NCBI GenBank assembly: GCA_964581095.1
Contig: CAZONK010000016.1
Span: 1 to 28,229 of the forward strand
Length of the DNA: 28,229 bases
Source: SZUA-230 sp964581095
GTDB lineage: Bacteria > Bacteroidota > Bacteroidia > Cytophagales > Cyclobacteriaceae
Direction of reading: 5' to 3'
Shown here: positions 6,094 through 14,621 of the stretch, piece by piece
Numbering within the stretch: position 1 is the first letter of the stretch
How the letters are laid out: the number at the start of each line of letters is the position of its first letter
Made by a program: the position numbers and the translations under genes
Notes under the pieces: model-generated
Told to the model about the DNA's origin: nothing
What the model saw: only the letters and a program-made list of their open reading frames with translations
Database searches by the model: none

Positions 6094-7959
6094 CTAATCT
6101 ACCCTGATGATTTTATGTTGCTCCCAACGGTTTCGATACCTGATCATTAAAAAATATATGGAAGGTGGCAGATGTGATAATTCAATAGTTTTACCTGAAA
6201 ACGAGATATCAATTTTCTGCCCCTGTAGATTATAGAGTTTTAGTTCTTCAGGGATAGCGGATATTTGCACAAATCCTTTGGTGGGATTTGGAAAAACGGA
6301 TAACTGGGGTTTTACATCATCACCCAGGGCATTTACCAACTCATCGGTGAAAACAGGTCGGATCATCAGGCTCCCCTTCACATCCGTATTCTGGACCCAT
6401 TCTCCTGTGATATTAAAATAAATCCTGTCACTATTGTCAGTATTTTTATCCAAACCCATGGGTAGTAAATCGTTTGAACTTTGTTTGTATCCGATGTAGA
6501 AGGTGTCCAGTACAACAATTGGTTTTCCAAATTCATACCTGATAAAATCATCCAGTTTATCGGGTACCTGTACCGTTGCACTGAGTGTACCCAACAAAGA
6601 AAATTGATTTTCTTCAAGGTCCCTGAGGATAAAAATATCAATAGGAGTACCCGCGAAAATCTTTCCTATGTTCTGGAAATTTATATCTACAAATTTAATT
6701 ACCCCCGGTCCCGCCGGCACAAATTGTACGGCAATCCTGCCGTTTAACTGGTTGATTCCTGCTCCAAATTCTGCTGTACCATCATCATATGCATAATAAT
6801 CATTAAGGATGGTTAATACAGAAGTTGTATCATTTACCCGCAGGTCCACTGATGGTACATATACTGTGTCCATATTATTATTGAATACAGAATCAATCAA
6901 AAAATTATCTCCTGAATCCATCGTAAAAGTGGTTTTCAGGTACAAAGAATCCTGGGATTGATCCAGAAGTGAAGGGTCAAGCAATCCTGCTTTTAATGTT
7001 CTGGTTCCCAATGGATGCCGCAGTGCCAGGAATGCGCTATCCCTTGTCAAATAATCAATGGTTGTATTTGTGAATAAATTAGTTACTTGTACTGAGTATT
7101 CTACAGGTTGAACCTGCCTCTCCAAATTAGTAAATCCTGCCACAGCCGAATCGAGGTATTGTGCCGGATTTTTGAAGAAATGATTTTTGGGTATTGCGGT
7201 AAACGGGCCAATAATGGATGAAGGTACCGATGTAAATGCGCGGTCAAGGTAGTCAACACCTGCTGAGGCTGATCGTCTTTTATCCAAATAAATATAATCC
7301 AGGTTCCACGTATCAAAAGGGCCCGTCATCCGGCCATGCGCCTGAAATTTAAACTGAAAGTTGGAGCCAATAAATTCGCTGGTTACCTGTATTATTTTTT
7401 GGGTGAATACATTTGATTGTGTATTTACCAGTTCTCCCGGAAGCGGCCAGACGGTCTCCCACGAATTATCGGGTTTTTTGAATTGCAATATTAGCGAGTC
7501 GATATCATTTGGTTTGTCTCCATTCCCTTCCATTTGGTAGAAAAAACTAAGAAACAGTGTGTTTTGCAAGGATGAGGGTACTTCTGTCAAATCAATCGGA
7601 CGTGAAAGAAGGCTATCAGTTTTACCCGATTCCTGTGGATCCAGGCTGTAGTGGTTTCCGGATGCATCCCAGCCATCAAGCGTGGCTACGTTTAGCGTGG
7701 GTGGATTTATTCCGATTCCCGGGTTGATAAATACGGCTGAGTTGGAAACCCAGTAATTGGTATCGGGAACGGTTGTGGAAGTACTGAAATCATCCCAAAG
7801 AGGTAAGGATATTGGGATGGTATCATTTTTTATTCGCAAGCTGGAAAGATCATTTTGATATCGGGATATCGGGACTTCGATTATTTGTGCCATCACCTGG
7901 ATTGAAGTACACCAAATAAGAAAAAATAGCAAATAACCAAAAGTATTTCTATAATTCAT
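6094..7959 (-). CDS. T9SS-exported multidomain protein of unknown function
   Basis: 621 residues using the ATG at 7957-7959; a start 21 bases upstream (7980) is possible but gives a less natural signal peptide. The N-terminus MNYRNTFGYLLFFLIWCTSI ending at VMAQ is a signal peptide. The middle is rich in beta structure: residues ~60-230 read like a jelly-roll/MAM-type domain with the ending NLDYIYLDKRR, and a second beta-rich region contains YYAYDDGTAEFGAG, a phrase I associate with secreted Bacteroidota proteins. The last ~70 residues form a type A T9SS sorting domain: LSVFPNPTKGFVQI, LYNLQGQKI and LPPSIYFLMIRY. It should be secreted or anchored on the cell surface after removal of this domain. 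No catalytic motif is recognised. It overlaps the PASTA gene by 11 bases, so the two are co-transcribed. Confidence 0.8.
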   Translation of the reverse strand: MNYRNTFGYLLFFLIWCTSIQVMAQIIEVPISRYQNDLSSLRIKNDTIPISLPLWDDFSTSTTVPDTNYWVSNSAVFINPGIGINPPTLNVATLDGWDASGNHYSLDPQESGKTDSLLSRPIDLTEVPSSLQNTLFLSFFYQMEGNGDKPNDIDSLILQFKKPDNSWETVWPLPGELVNTQSNVFTQKIIQVTSEFIGSNFQFKFQAHGRMTGPFDTWNLDYIYLDKRRSASAGVDYLDRAFTSVPSSIIGPFTAIPKNHFFKNPAQYLDSAVAGFTNLERQVQPVEYSVQVTNLFTNTTIDYLTRDSAFLALRHPLGTRTLKAGLLDPSLLDQSQDSLYLKTTFTMDSGDNFLIDSVFNNNMDTVYVPSVDLRVNDTTSVLTILNDYYAYDDGTAEFGAGINQLNGRIAVQFVPAGPGVIKFVDINFQNIGKIFAGTPIDIFILRDLEENQFSLLGTLSATVQVPDKLDDFIRYEFGKPIVVLDTFYIGYKQSSNDLLPMGLDKNTDNSDRIYFNITGEWVQNTDVKGSLMIRPVFTDELVNALGDDVKPQLSVFPNPTKGFVQISAIPEELKLYNLQGQKIDISFSGKTIELSHLPPSIYFLMIRYRNRWEQHKIIRVD

Positions 7960-8770
7960 CCTGCTCCCCGACACTAACACTATCTCTAAGGTTTTCCAGT
8001 TTCAATTGCAAAAGTGAATCAGTTGGTACGATCCAAAGATCTACAGGTTGTCCTACTTTCACTATTTCTCCAGGTTCGGGTAATTGTTTAAAGACAAATC
8101 CCAATTCATCATTCGCGCCTGCATCGTTGATTATACTTCCTAATCGTAAATCCATTCCTGTTATTGACACTGATACCTCATCAATTGGCATTCCCACAAA
8201 GCTGGGTAATGCAAATTTGCGGGTACCAAATCCATCCCCCACTACAAGATCAATAACGGTACCTTTGGCAATTTTAGTACCGGGTTCTATTGGTTTTCCA
8301 TCTAACCTTTGTTCCAAGACTGCATTTTCAAACGGGCTTGGCTTAAGTATAATCCTGCCTCGTTTTAACTCATAGCTACTTAATTCCAACTCAGCATTTC
8401 GAAGCGACCTGTCAATGAGGTTTGGCATAAGGGTGCTGGGGGGGATAAAACTATTTACTGTAAGATATATTTTTCTATTCTCCTTCACTTTGGAGCCCGC
8501 TTTGGGAAATTGACTTAAAACTGTAAGTGGCTCATATCCTGATGAATACGATGAATCACTTACTTCAAAACGGAGTTTTCTTTCTCCTAAAAATTCATCT
8601 AAATCACTCATTGTCATTCCCTGTATATCTGGTACAGTAATGGTTTCTCCATGATTTGTAATAATAGGTAGATAGATATAAAAGAAAAACAAAACCATTA
8701 GTAGAAACATACCGGCGATAATTGCAAGGTGTTTTAATATCTTCGTCCACATCTTCAATAAACTTCGCAT
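7949..8770 (-). CDS. Membrane-anchored protein with three PASTA domains
   Basis: 273 residues. A short cytoplasmic N-terminus and one hydrophobic segment (about 13-34) precede three PASTA-like repeats: residues ~41-108 (starting ITVPDIQGMTMSDLDEFL), ~115-180 (LMPNLIDRSLRNAELEL) and ~188-255 (FALPSFVGMPIDEVSVSI). Each ends with the typical 'G..V..G..V.L.V' strand. PASTA modules bind peptidoglycan-type ligands in Ser/Thr kinases and PBPs; here there is neither a kinase nor a transpeptidase domain. It lies 71 bases downstream of ddl on the same strand, and Ddl makes the D-Ala-D-Ala end of the peptidoglycan stem peptide, so a cell-wall sensing or anchoring role is plausible but not shown. Alternative start at residue 7. 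Confidence 0.85.
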   Translation of the reverse strand: MRSLLKMWTKILKHLAIIAGMFLLMVLFFFYIYLPIITNHGETITVPDIQGMTMSDLDEFLGERKLRFEVSDSSYSSGYEPLTVLSQFPKAGSKVKENRKIYLTVNSFIPPSTLMPNLIDRSLRNAELELSSYELKRGRIILKPSPFENAVLEQRLDGKPIEPGTKIAKGTVIDLVVGDGFGTRKFALPSFVGMPIDEVSVSITGMDLRLGSIINDAGANDELGFVFKQLPEPGEIVKVGQPVDLWIVPTDSLLQLKLENLRDSVSVGEQDEL

Positions 8771-8841
8771 CAGTCTTTGTTAGTGAGTTAAAATAGTGAA
8801 CTTCGGAATACCCTCAAATATTATGTTAAAGAATGTTTCTT

Positions 8842-9915
8842 TCAGGATAAGCCAGATAAGTACTCTGTTTCCAATGTTTTCAATTCTGAATTCCTCGACA
8901 TCGAATGATTTATCAATTTAGTAATCAGTTCTGTATATGAGATGCCCATAAGTTCGCACAGTTTTGGATACATACTAATATTAGTAAATCCGGGAAGTGT
9001 ATTTATTTCGTTAATAATCACTTCTCCATTTGGTTTCAGAAAAAGGTCAATTCGGGAAAGATCTTTGCAACCAAGGGTTCGATACGCTTTCAGACTTAGC
9101 TTCTTTATTTTTTCTTGGGTTTCTTTATCCAGGTTAGCAGGAATTTGCAGTGTTGATGCTTCTTTATCTACATATTTTGCATCGAAACTATAAAAACCAT
9201 AATCCTTGTTAAGTTCTACTTCCCCGGGTGGCGATGCAAGGGCTTCATCATTACCGATAACTGCACATTCTAATTCCCTTCCTACTATAAACTCCTCCGC
9301 CAGAAGTTCTGTATCGTATTTAAATGCACCTGATACTGCTTTGTAAAACTGACTCGCATCTTTTACAATCGATACTCCAACTGAAGAGCCCAGACTGGCT
9401 GGCTTAATAATAAATGGAACTCCCAATTTGTTTTTCACCCTGGTAAAATCAGGAATCTTACTATTCTTATAAACAAAGATGGAATTGGCTGTTGGAATAC
9501 CCTCCTGCAGGAATAATTTTTTTGCGATGATTTTATTCATTGCCATGGATGAACCAAGTACATCTGAACCCACATATGGAATTTTCATACTTTGAAACAG
9601 GCCCTGGATACTACCATCTTCTCCATCTGTACCGTGAAGAATGATAAATGCAATATCGATTTCTACAAGTTCTCCATCGGCTAGAAATACAGGTTTAGTA
9701 GCATCGAGGTTTAATTGTAAAGCTTTTCCTTTTTTAAAATCCGACGTTATTTCAGGCATCATCATCCATTTCCCGGATTTATCTATCCCAAATGGAATTA
9801 CATTGAAAAGCGTTTTATCAGCATACTTATAGATATTTTTTGCAGAAATCACGGATACATCGTGTTCTACAGACTTTCCACCATAAACCAATGCTACATT
9901 TAAAGAACCTGCCAT
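8842..9915 (-). CDS. ddl: D-alanine--D-alanine ligase
   Basis: 357 residues, normal family length. It joins two D-Ala with ATP to supply the peptidoglycan pentapeptide terminus, in the cytoplasm. Visible signatures: GGKSVEHDVS near the N-terminus with Glu17, HGTDGEDGSIQG (94-105), the ATP-grasp loop KPASLGSSVGV (171-181), YGFYSFDAKY (239-248) of the omega-loop with the Tyr/Phe pattern of D-Ala-D-Ala ligases and not of VanA-type D-Ala-D-Lac ligases, and the metal/ATP site NEINTLPGFT (302-311). It starts 53 bases downstream of the M43 protease gene and carries its own candidate -7 box, so it may be transcribed independently. The PASTA gene follows. Confidence 0.95.
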   Translation of the reverse strand: MAGSLNVALVYGGKSVEHDVSVISAKNIYKYADKTLFNVIPFGIDKSGKWMMMPEITSDFKKGKALQLNLDATKPVFLADGELVEIDIAFIILHGTDGEDGSIQGLFQSMKIPYVGSDVLGSSMAMNKIIAKKLFLQEGIPTANSIFVYKNSKIPDFTRVKNKLGVPFIIKPASLGSSVGVSIVKDASQFYKAVSGAFKYDTELLAEEFIVGRELECAVIGNDEALASPPGEVELNKDYGFYSFDAKYVDKEASTLQIPANLDKETQEKIKKLSLKAYRTLGCKDLSRIDLFLKPNGEVIINEINTLPGFTNISMYPKLCELMGISYTELITKLINHSMSRNSELKTLETEYLSGLS

Positions 9916-9940
9916 TTAAAATAATTTTTATGGAATTGTG

Positions 9941-9948
9941 CAAATATA
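9941..9948 (-). promoter_or_regulatory. Candidate -7 box for ddl
   Basis: TATATTTG on the minus strand is an exact TAnnTTTG match 25 bases before the ddl ATG. A -33 element is not obvious, so this rests on one box. Confidence 0.4.
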
Positions 9949-9968
9949 TCCTTCCCGGAGCAGGTTTT

Positions 9969-12900
9969 TCAGGGATCAACAAACAATCTAATCGTGGTAT
10001 TTACGGATTTGCTAACTGTTTTGAGTATGTATATACCCGAACCCCGTCCTGACATATCAAATGGATAGGTTTGGTTAAGTGTATTTGGATAGTTGCGTTG
10101 AAAAACCTTGCGACCCATTGCATCAAAAATGAATATAGACACGTCCTCTTTTTCAAAAAGATTAAATGTTATGTTAAATCTACCCCCGGATGCAGGGTTG
10201 GGATATATTCGAACGTTGCTTTCAATCCTGATCGGGTTTGGATTATTTTCTGTGAAGAATTCTATGTTATCGAGATAGAGGTTATTTGTGCTTTTTGAGA
10301 TTACTTCAAAAGCAAGGAATATTTTTTCTCCTGCATAGTCGCTCAAATCAATATATTCATTTAACCAATCACTTTCAGATTGTGGAATCCATGGTGCTAT
10401 TGCAGCTGCCACCGATAGTTCGCTGCCTGATTTTTCAAAGATGATTTCATCATAGTTTAGTCCATTGTCCCTTGAAACAAGAATACGTAATGATTCTCCA
10501 GGAATACTATCAGTACCGTATGAGACATCAAAAAATACACTTCCGCCAGCAGATGCTGTGAAATCCAGATGAGGGCTGATTAAATAACTTTTGGTTCCGG
10601 GATACGAATGTTGATAGTTCTGAACAAATGCTGACTTACCATAAACATTGGTCGCTGTTATTGACCAAAAGACAGAACTATCACCCGAAATGGCTAACCA
10701 GCCGGTTCCATCCAGAATGTCCACTTCAAAGTTTTCACGAAGCGGAATTAATTCCTCAATGCAATGTTTGGTAAGGTTGAAAAGTTGACTCTTGTTTTGA
10801 GTAGAGGAGACAATGATACCTGGAGTAACCAGTTGAATGCTCAAAACCGAACTCTCAGGAGTGCTAATTTCATCCAATGTCAGTTGTGAGGTTGCACCTG
10901 GTGTCATGTCAATATTTGAGAAATTCTTCGCTTTAAAAATTTGACCATCTGTACTATAATTTATCTGGATATTCTTAATAGTTTCAGTACCAAGATTCTC
11001 AACTACTATTTCGGGAAAAATAGATTCCTCGCAGAACGCCAGGGACGGAGACGTGATTCCTTTAATTCCGGCATTGTAATAACTTTTGTTAACGATCGAT
11101 ACATTATCAATAAAAAGCGAATTACCTAAGTCACTTGTGCCAATAAATGCCAGCTGAAGACTGGGTTCCCCAACGAAAACACCCAGGTTTATTACCTCTC
11201 GCTTCCAATCGAGCCGGGATCCCGGGGTAAATTCAAGATCTGACTCTGGAACAGTAGAAAGTGTATTACCGGATTTGTCAAATATTATAAAGTTGTAGCT
11301 ATTCCCACAGTCAATTGAACCGGCAATCCTTAATCGATCAGCACTATTATTAGTATAATTATAGGCATAGTCAAATTGAAGATATGCTTCAGTTAAACCT
11401 GAAAGGTTAACTACAGGAGTAGTGAGTATGTCCTCTTCGCCAGGATTGGTACTTCGTTGAAAATCCAGGGCCATAGCTGTATTGGAAGGATTCCATGAGG
11501 GTCCTTTTGCCAATCTCCAGGTATTTCCATTGTCAGCATTCTTGATTTGCCAGTTTGTGGGAAAAGAATAAAAGGGTTCTACAAATGGTATGGCAAGAAA
11601 CTCTGCGATGAATATTTGAACCAATTTTATATCATTTAATGGATTCCCATCGTTCGTAAAATTCACTTCAACAATTTTGTACTCAAAGTCTGCCAATCCG
11701 GAAGAAGGAACTGGCATTGTCTTGAAAAATATATTGAGTATATCCAGGTTGTTTAGGTTTGAAACTTCCGACCGGGTATCAATGAGCGAGTCATTAATCC
11801 ATAGTTCTATTTTCATATTTGTAATTACATCTGAACCATAGTTTCGAACAGTGATTGATGGTGAAATTTCTGAGGTACAAATGCCATTCACCGGTGTAAT
11901 AATTTGTTTAATTCCCAGATCAAGGTTTGCAACCGAAGGATCAAGCAAACCTGGGGAGGTTAATAGTGAAGCCCTACGTGGACTTTCGCCAAGTACAATC
12001 TGCATTCTTTCCTTTTGTCCGTTCGTAAACAAATTCATACACGCATCATCAGTGTAATCCATGTAGTTTTGAAACATGTCGAGGGTACCACATGTAGATT
12101 TTGATGTGGGGCAACCAATGGATTCTACAGATGCAAGCGGCGTATCAACTACAAAGTCATCAAGACTACAATCACCATCACCCCAGATATGGCGCAGGCC
12201 AAGAAAATGTCCAACTTCGTGTGAAGTAGTCCTGCCAAGGTCCCATGGTGCTTCTAAAAAAGCCCCCGGATCCTTTGTAATGGATCCAAAATACTGATGA
12301 TCAATTACAATTCCATCGGTTAACCTGTTCGTAGATGCCTCTTCAAGTCCCTCAAGGCTTGAAACAGGAAATTGCGCCCATCCTAAATAACCACCTGATA
12401 AATCGGTTACCCAAATATTGAGATAATCTTCTGCCGGCCAGTAACTTTCGGCTTTTAATTCTGTGTCACTCGAAAAAGTCCAGCTTGGTCGTGAGCCTTT
12501 TATTCGGATGATTCCATTTGTGGGCAATCCTTCAGGATCTTGTTTAGCAAGAACAAATTCTACTTCAGCGTCAGTGGCCACGGGTCGAAATGGTGGTTGC
12601 GTTTCAGTAGTGTCTGCATTTAGTTTCCTGAAATCTTCATTCAGAACAGCAATCTGGGAGAGAACCTGGGCTTCAGAAATATTTATGCCAACTCCGATTG
12701 CTTCTCCATTGTGGAGTATATGTACAACTACCGGGATTTTGGAAATGGTTGCTTTTGTTTTAAAAGCGAATAGTGGTCCAACCTGTTGTTTAAATTTGTT
12801 TAATTGTATTTCTTTTAAAATCCACTCTTCAAAGTCTTTTTTATTCTGAAAACCGGGGTTCATACTTTTTGATTGGTTGTACTCAACTGTAGCACAATTC

Positions 12901-12980
12901 CGCTGCCCATAGGAGGAAAAGGGGATGAGTGACCCAATGATGGACAGTGATAAAAGTGTTAATTTCAGTTTCAAGGACAT
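9969..12980 (-). CDS. T9SS-secreted M43 (pappalysin/cytophagalysin) metalloprotease
   Basis: 1003 residues. A signal peptide ends near residue 25 (SSYGQ). The catalytic domain (~80-330) has the zinc motif HEVGHFLGLRH (254-264), followed by the M43-type WGDGDC and the Met-turn region QNYMDYTDDACM (304-315) with its conserved cysteines. After it come two copies of a two-domain module, ~352-630 and ~637-909, each a CARDB-like beta-sandwich plus a MAM/jelly-roll-like domain ending in IDNVSI or LDNIEF. The last ~85 residues are a T9SS type A sorting domain (RIYPNPASGGRFNITF, IFDAMGRKVF, GSGIYILK). It should be exported and act outside the cell on protein substrates. The region between signal and catalytic domain probably acts as a propeptide. 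It sits between the NifU-like gene and ddl with ~50-base gaps; no functional link to them is evident. Confidence 0.92.
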   Translation of the reverse strand: MSLKLKLTLLSLSIIGSLIPFSSYGQRNCATVEYNQSKSMNPGFQNKKDFEEWILKEIQLNKFKQQVGPLFAFKTKATISKIPVVVHILHNGEAIGVGINISEAQVLSQIAVLNEDFRKLNADTTETQPPFRPVATDAEVEFVLAKQDPEGLPTNGIIRIKGSRPSWTFSSDTELKAESYWPAEDYLNIWVTDLSGGYLGWAQFPVSSLEGLEEASTNRLTDGIVIDHQYFGSITKDPGAFLEAPWDLGRTTSHEVGHFLGLRHIWGDGDCSLDDFVVDTPLASVESIGCPTSKSTCGTLDMFQNYMDYTDDACMNLFTNGQKERMQIVLGESPRRASLLTSPGLLDPSVANLDLGIKQIITPVNGICTSEISPSITVRNYGSDVITNMKIELWINDSLIDTRSEVSNLNNLDILNIFFKTMPVPSSGLADFEYKIVEVNFTNDGNPLNDIKLVQIFIAEFLAIPFVEPFYSFPTNWQIKNADNGNTWRLAKGPSWNPSNTAMALDFQRSTNPGEEDILTTPVVNLSGLTEAYLQFDYAYNYTNNSADRLRIAGSIDCGNSYNFIIFDKSGNTLSTVPESDLEFTPGSRLDWKREVINLGVFVGEPSLQLAFIGTSDLGNSLFIDNVSIVNKSYYNAGIKGITSPSLAFCEESIFPEIVVENLGTETIKNIQINYSTDGQIFKAKNFSNIDMTPGATSQLTLDEISTPESSVLSIQLVTPGIIVSSTQNKSQLFNLTKHCIEELIPLRENFEVDILDGTGWLAISGDSSVFWSITATNVYGKSAFVQNYQHSYPGTKSYLISPHLDFTASAGGSVFFDVSYGTDSIPGESLRILVSRDNGLNYDEIIFEKSGSELSVAAAIAPWIPQSESDWLNEYIDLSDYAGEKIFLAFEVISKSTNNLYLDNIEFFTENNPNPIRIESNVRIYPNPASGGRFNITFNLFEKEDVSIFIFDAMGRKVFQRNYPNTLNQTYPFDMSGRGSGIYILKTVSKSVNTTIRLFVDP

Positions 12981-13031
12981 TATTCTTCCATAACTACATA
13001 CCCAACAAACACTTTTAAATAAAAAATCCTT

Positions 13032-13301
13032 TTAGTCAGGAAGTTGTTCTTCCTGTTGGCTGATAGCAACAACAGTTTTTATTTCGGGAACTGCTTTTTT
13101 TATAGCTTCCTCTACACCGGCTTTCAGAGTCATTGGAGACATCGCACATGAACTGCATGCTCCTAAAAGCTCTACCTCAACTTTCTGTTCATTGACGTTC
13201 AAAATTCTTATATCCCCTCCATCTGCCTCGAGGTAAGGTCGAATGCTGTCCAATGCAACCTCAATTCTTTTTACAATATGCGCAGACGATTCTTTACCCA
13301 T
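13032..13301 (-). CDS. NifU-like C-terminal domain protein (Fe-S scaffold/carrier)
   Basis: 89 residues, a stand-alone NifU C-terminal domain. The two cluster-binding cysteines are Cys49 and Cys52 in LLGACSSCAMSPMTLK, and the upstream part RPYLEADGGDIRIL is typical. Such proteins (Nfu type) hold or pass on Fe-S clusters in the cytoplasm. Its ATG overlaps the stop codon of mrp by one base (TAATG), so the two are translationally coupled. That fits a joint role, since Mrp-type P-loop proteins also carry Fe-S clusters. Confidence 0.93.
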   Translation of the reverse strand: MGKESSAHIVKRIEVALDSIRPYLEADGGDIRILNVNEQKVEVELLGACSSCAMSPMTLKAGVEEAIKKAVPEIKTVVAISQQEEQLPD

Positions 13302-14401
13302 TATACTGTAGTTATTTCCACTGGTTTTGTTTGAGGCATGGTGGCATTACGAATTGCAACTTGTTGAGCAAGATTTTTTGCGGCTTCATCAAAAGCGTTT
13401 GCTGATACATTATCATTTAGCACTATCGGGTAACCATTGTCTCCACTTTCCCTTACTTCCTGAACTAGTGGAATCTGGCCAATTAAAGGTACATCAAATT
13501 TTTCACTTAGCTTTTTGCCACCTCCTTCACCAAAGATGTAATATTTGTTATCAGGAAGCTCTGCAGGGGTAAAATATGACATGTTTTCAATAACCCCCAG
13601 GATCGGAACATCGATTTGAGCCTGCTTAAACATAGCTGTACCCTTAATTGCATCTGCAAGCGCTACTTTTTGAGGTGTAGTTACAATTACTGCTCCGGTT
13701 ACGGGTACTGATTGCACAAGCGTCAGATGAATATCACTTGTACCTGGAGGCAGGTCTACAAGCAAATAGTCCAATGGTCCCCAATCCGTATCTGTGAAGA
13801 ACTGGCGTAGCGCAGAGCTTGCCATTGGGCCTCTCCAAACAACTGCATTATCAGCTGGAGCAAGAAAACCAATTGATATAAGTTTTACCCCGTATTGCTC
13901 GATTGGGACGATGAACGGTTTCCCATCCTTTTCAACTGCGGTTGGTTGTTCATTCTCGCAATTAAACATGGTTGGTAACGATGGACCGAAGATATCTGCA
14001 TCAACCAAGCCCACTTTGGCACCGTTTTTAGCAAGTGATACGGCAAGATTGGCTGTTACGGTAGATTTACCTACTCCGCCCTTACCTGACGCTATTGCTA
14101 TGATATTCTTGATATTTGGTAAAAGAGGTGTTTCCTTAAGTCTTGTCGTAGTTACATTGGAAGAAATTTCTAAATCAATTTCAATATCTTCACCAATATG
14201 TTCATGTAGTGCGTTCAGGCAATCATTTTTTATCATTTCCTTTAGCGGACAGGCAGGAGTAGTGAGTTCAACGGTAAATGCGATTTTATTTCCGTTGATC
14301 TTAATATCCTTGATCATATTCAGTGCCACTAAATCTTTCTTCAAGTCAGGATCCATGACAGTGGATAATGCCTTTATTACCTGTTGTTCGGTTATATTCA
14401 T
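13301..14401 (-). CDS. mrp: Mrp/ApbC-family Fe-S cluster carrier ATPase
   Basis: 366 residues. Residues 1-~85 are a MIP18/DUF59 domain (TVMDPDLKKDLVALNMI; TTPACPLKEMI with Cys51). The P-loop GKGGVGKST is at 106-114, preceded by IAIAS, and the deviant Walker A is that of the SIMIBI/MinD class. Downstream are VDADIFGPSLPTMF, VDLPPGTSD and the VIENMSYF segment. The CxxC usually found shortly after ENMS is missing: the sequence reads YFTPAELPDNKYYIFGEGGG. I recall the same wording in other Bacteroidota Mrp proteins, so cluster binding would need other residues. Coupled to the NifU-like gene; it is the first gene of the minus-strand run and faces dnaG across a 220-base divergent region. Confidence 0.93.
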   Translation of the reverse strand: MNITEQQVIKALSTVMDPDLKKDLVALNMIKDIKINGNKIAFTVELTTPACPLKEMIKNDCLNALHEHIGEDIEIDLEISSNVTTTRLKETPLLPNIKNIIAIASGKGGVGKSTVTANLAVSLAKNGAKVGLVDADIFGPSLPTMFNCENEQPTAVEKDGKPFIVPIEQYGVKLISIGFLAPADNAVVWRGPMASSALRQFFTDTDWGPLDYLLVDLPPGTSDIHLTLVQSVPVTGAVIVTTPQKVALADAIKGTAMFKQAQIDVPILGVIENMSYFTPAELPDNKYYIFGEGGGKKLSEKFDVPLIGQIPLVQEVRESGDNGYPIVLNDNVSANAFDEAAKNLAQQVAIRNATMPQTKPVEITTV

Positions 14402-14444
14402 CGTTTATATAGACACTTATTCAAATTAAAGTTTAATTATCCTG

Positions 14445-14452
14445 CAAATTTA
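14445..14452 (-). promoter_or_regulatory. Candidate -7 box for mrp
   Basis: TAAATTTG on the minus strand is an exact TAnnTTTG match 43 bases before the mrp ATG. No convincing TTTG is found 19-23 bases further upstream. Confidence 0.4.
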
Positions 14453-14513
14453 ATAAGTATTGAGAGATAACCTGATAATCCTCATTTTAAATAATCAGCA
14501 TCAGATTTCTTAA

Positions 14514-14548
14514 ATTGATAAGGATTTTTGGTTGATTTACTATCTTTG
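14514..14548 (+). promoter_or_regulatory. Candidate dnaG promoter, ATTG-N23-TATCTTTG
   Basis: TATCTTTG (14541-14548) is an exact -7 match; ATTG at 14514-14517 lies 23 bases upstream. The predicted leader to the GTG at 14622 is ~65 bases and shows no clear hairpin. Together with the mrp box this makes the 14402-14621 gap a divergent promoter region. Confidence 0.45.
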
Positions 14549-14621
14549 AAAACGAAAAGTCATATTCAAAATTGTCCGGATGAGTTGAGAGCATTTTCTC
14601 CCGTTCAGCTAAATTTAAAAA

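Noticed and set aside
9955..9967. Short GC-rich imperfect palindrome between the M43 gene and ddl
   Set aside because: Too few consecutive pairs to be called a terminator.
12463..12849. A 128-codon plus-strand open frame opposite the M43 protease
   Set aside because: Antisense to the propeptide and catalytic region; no domain or start signal of its own.
13794..14429. A 211-codon plus-strand open frame opposite mrp
   Set aside because: It is antisense to a gene with complete family motifs, has Ser/Ile-rich shadow composition and no recognisable domain.
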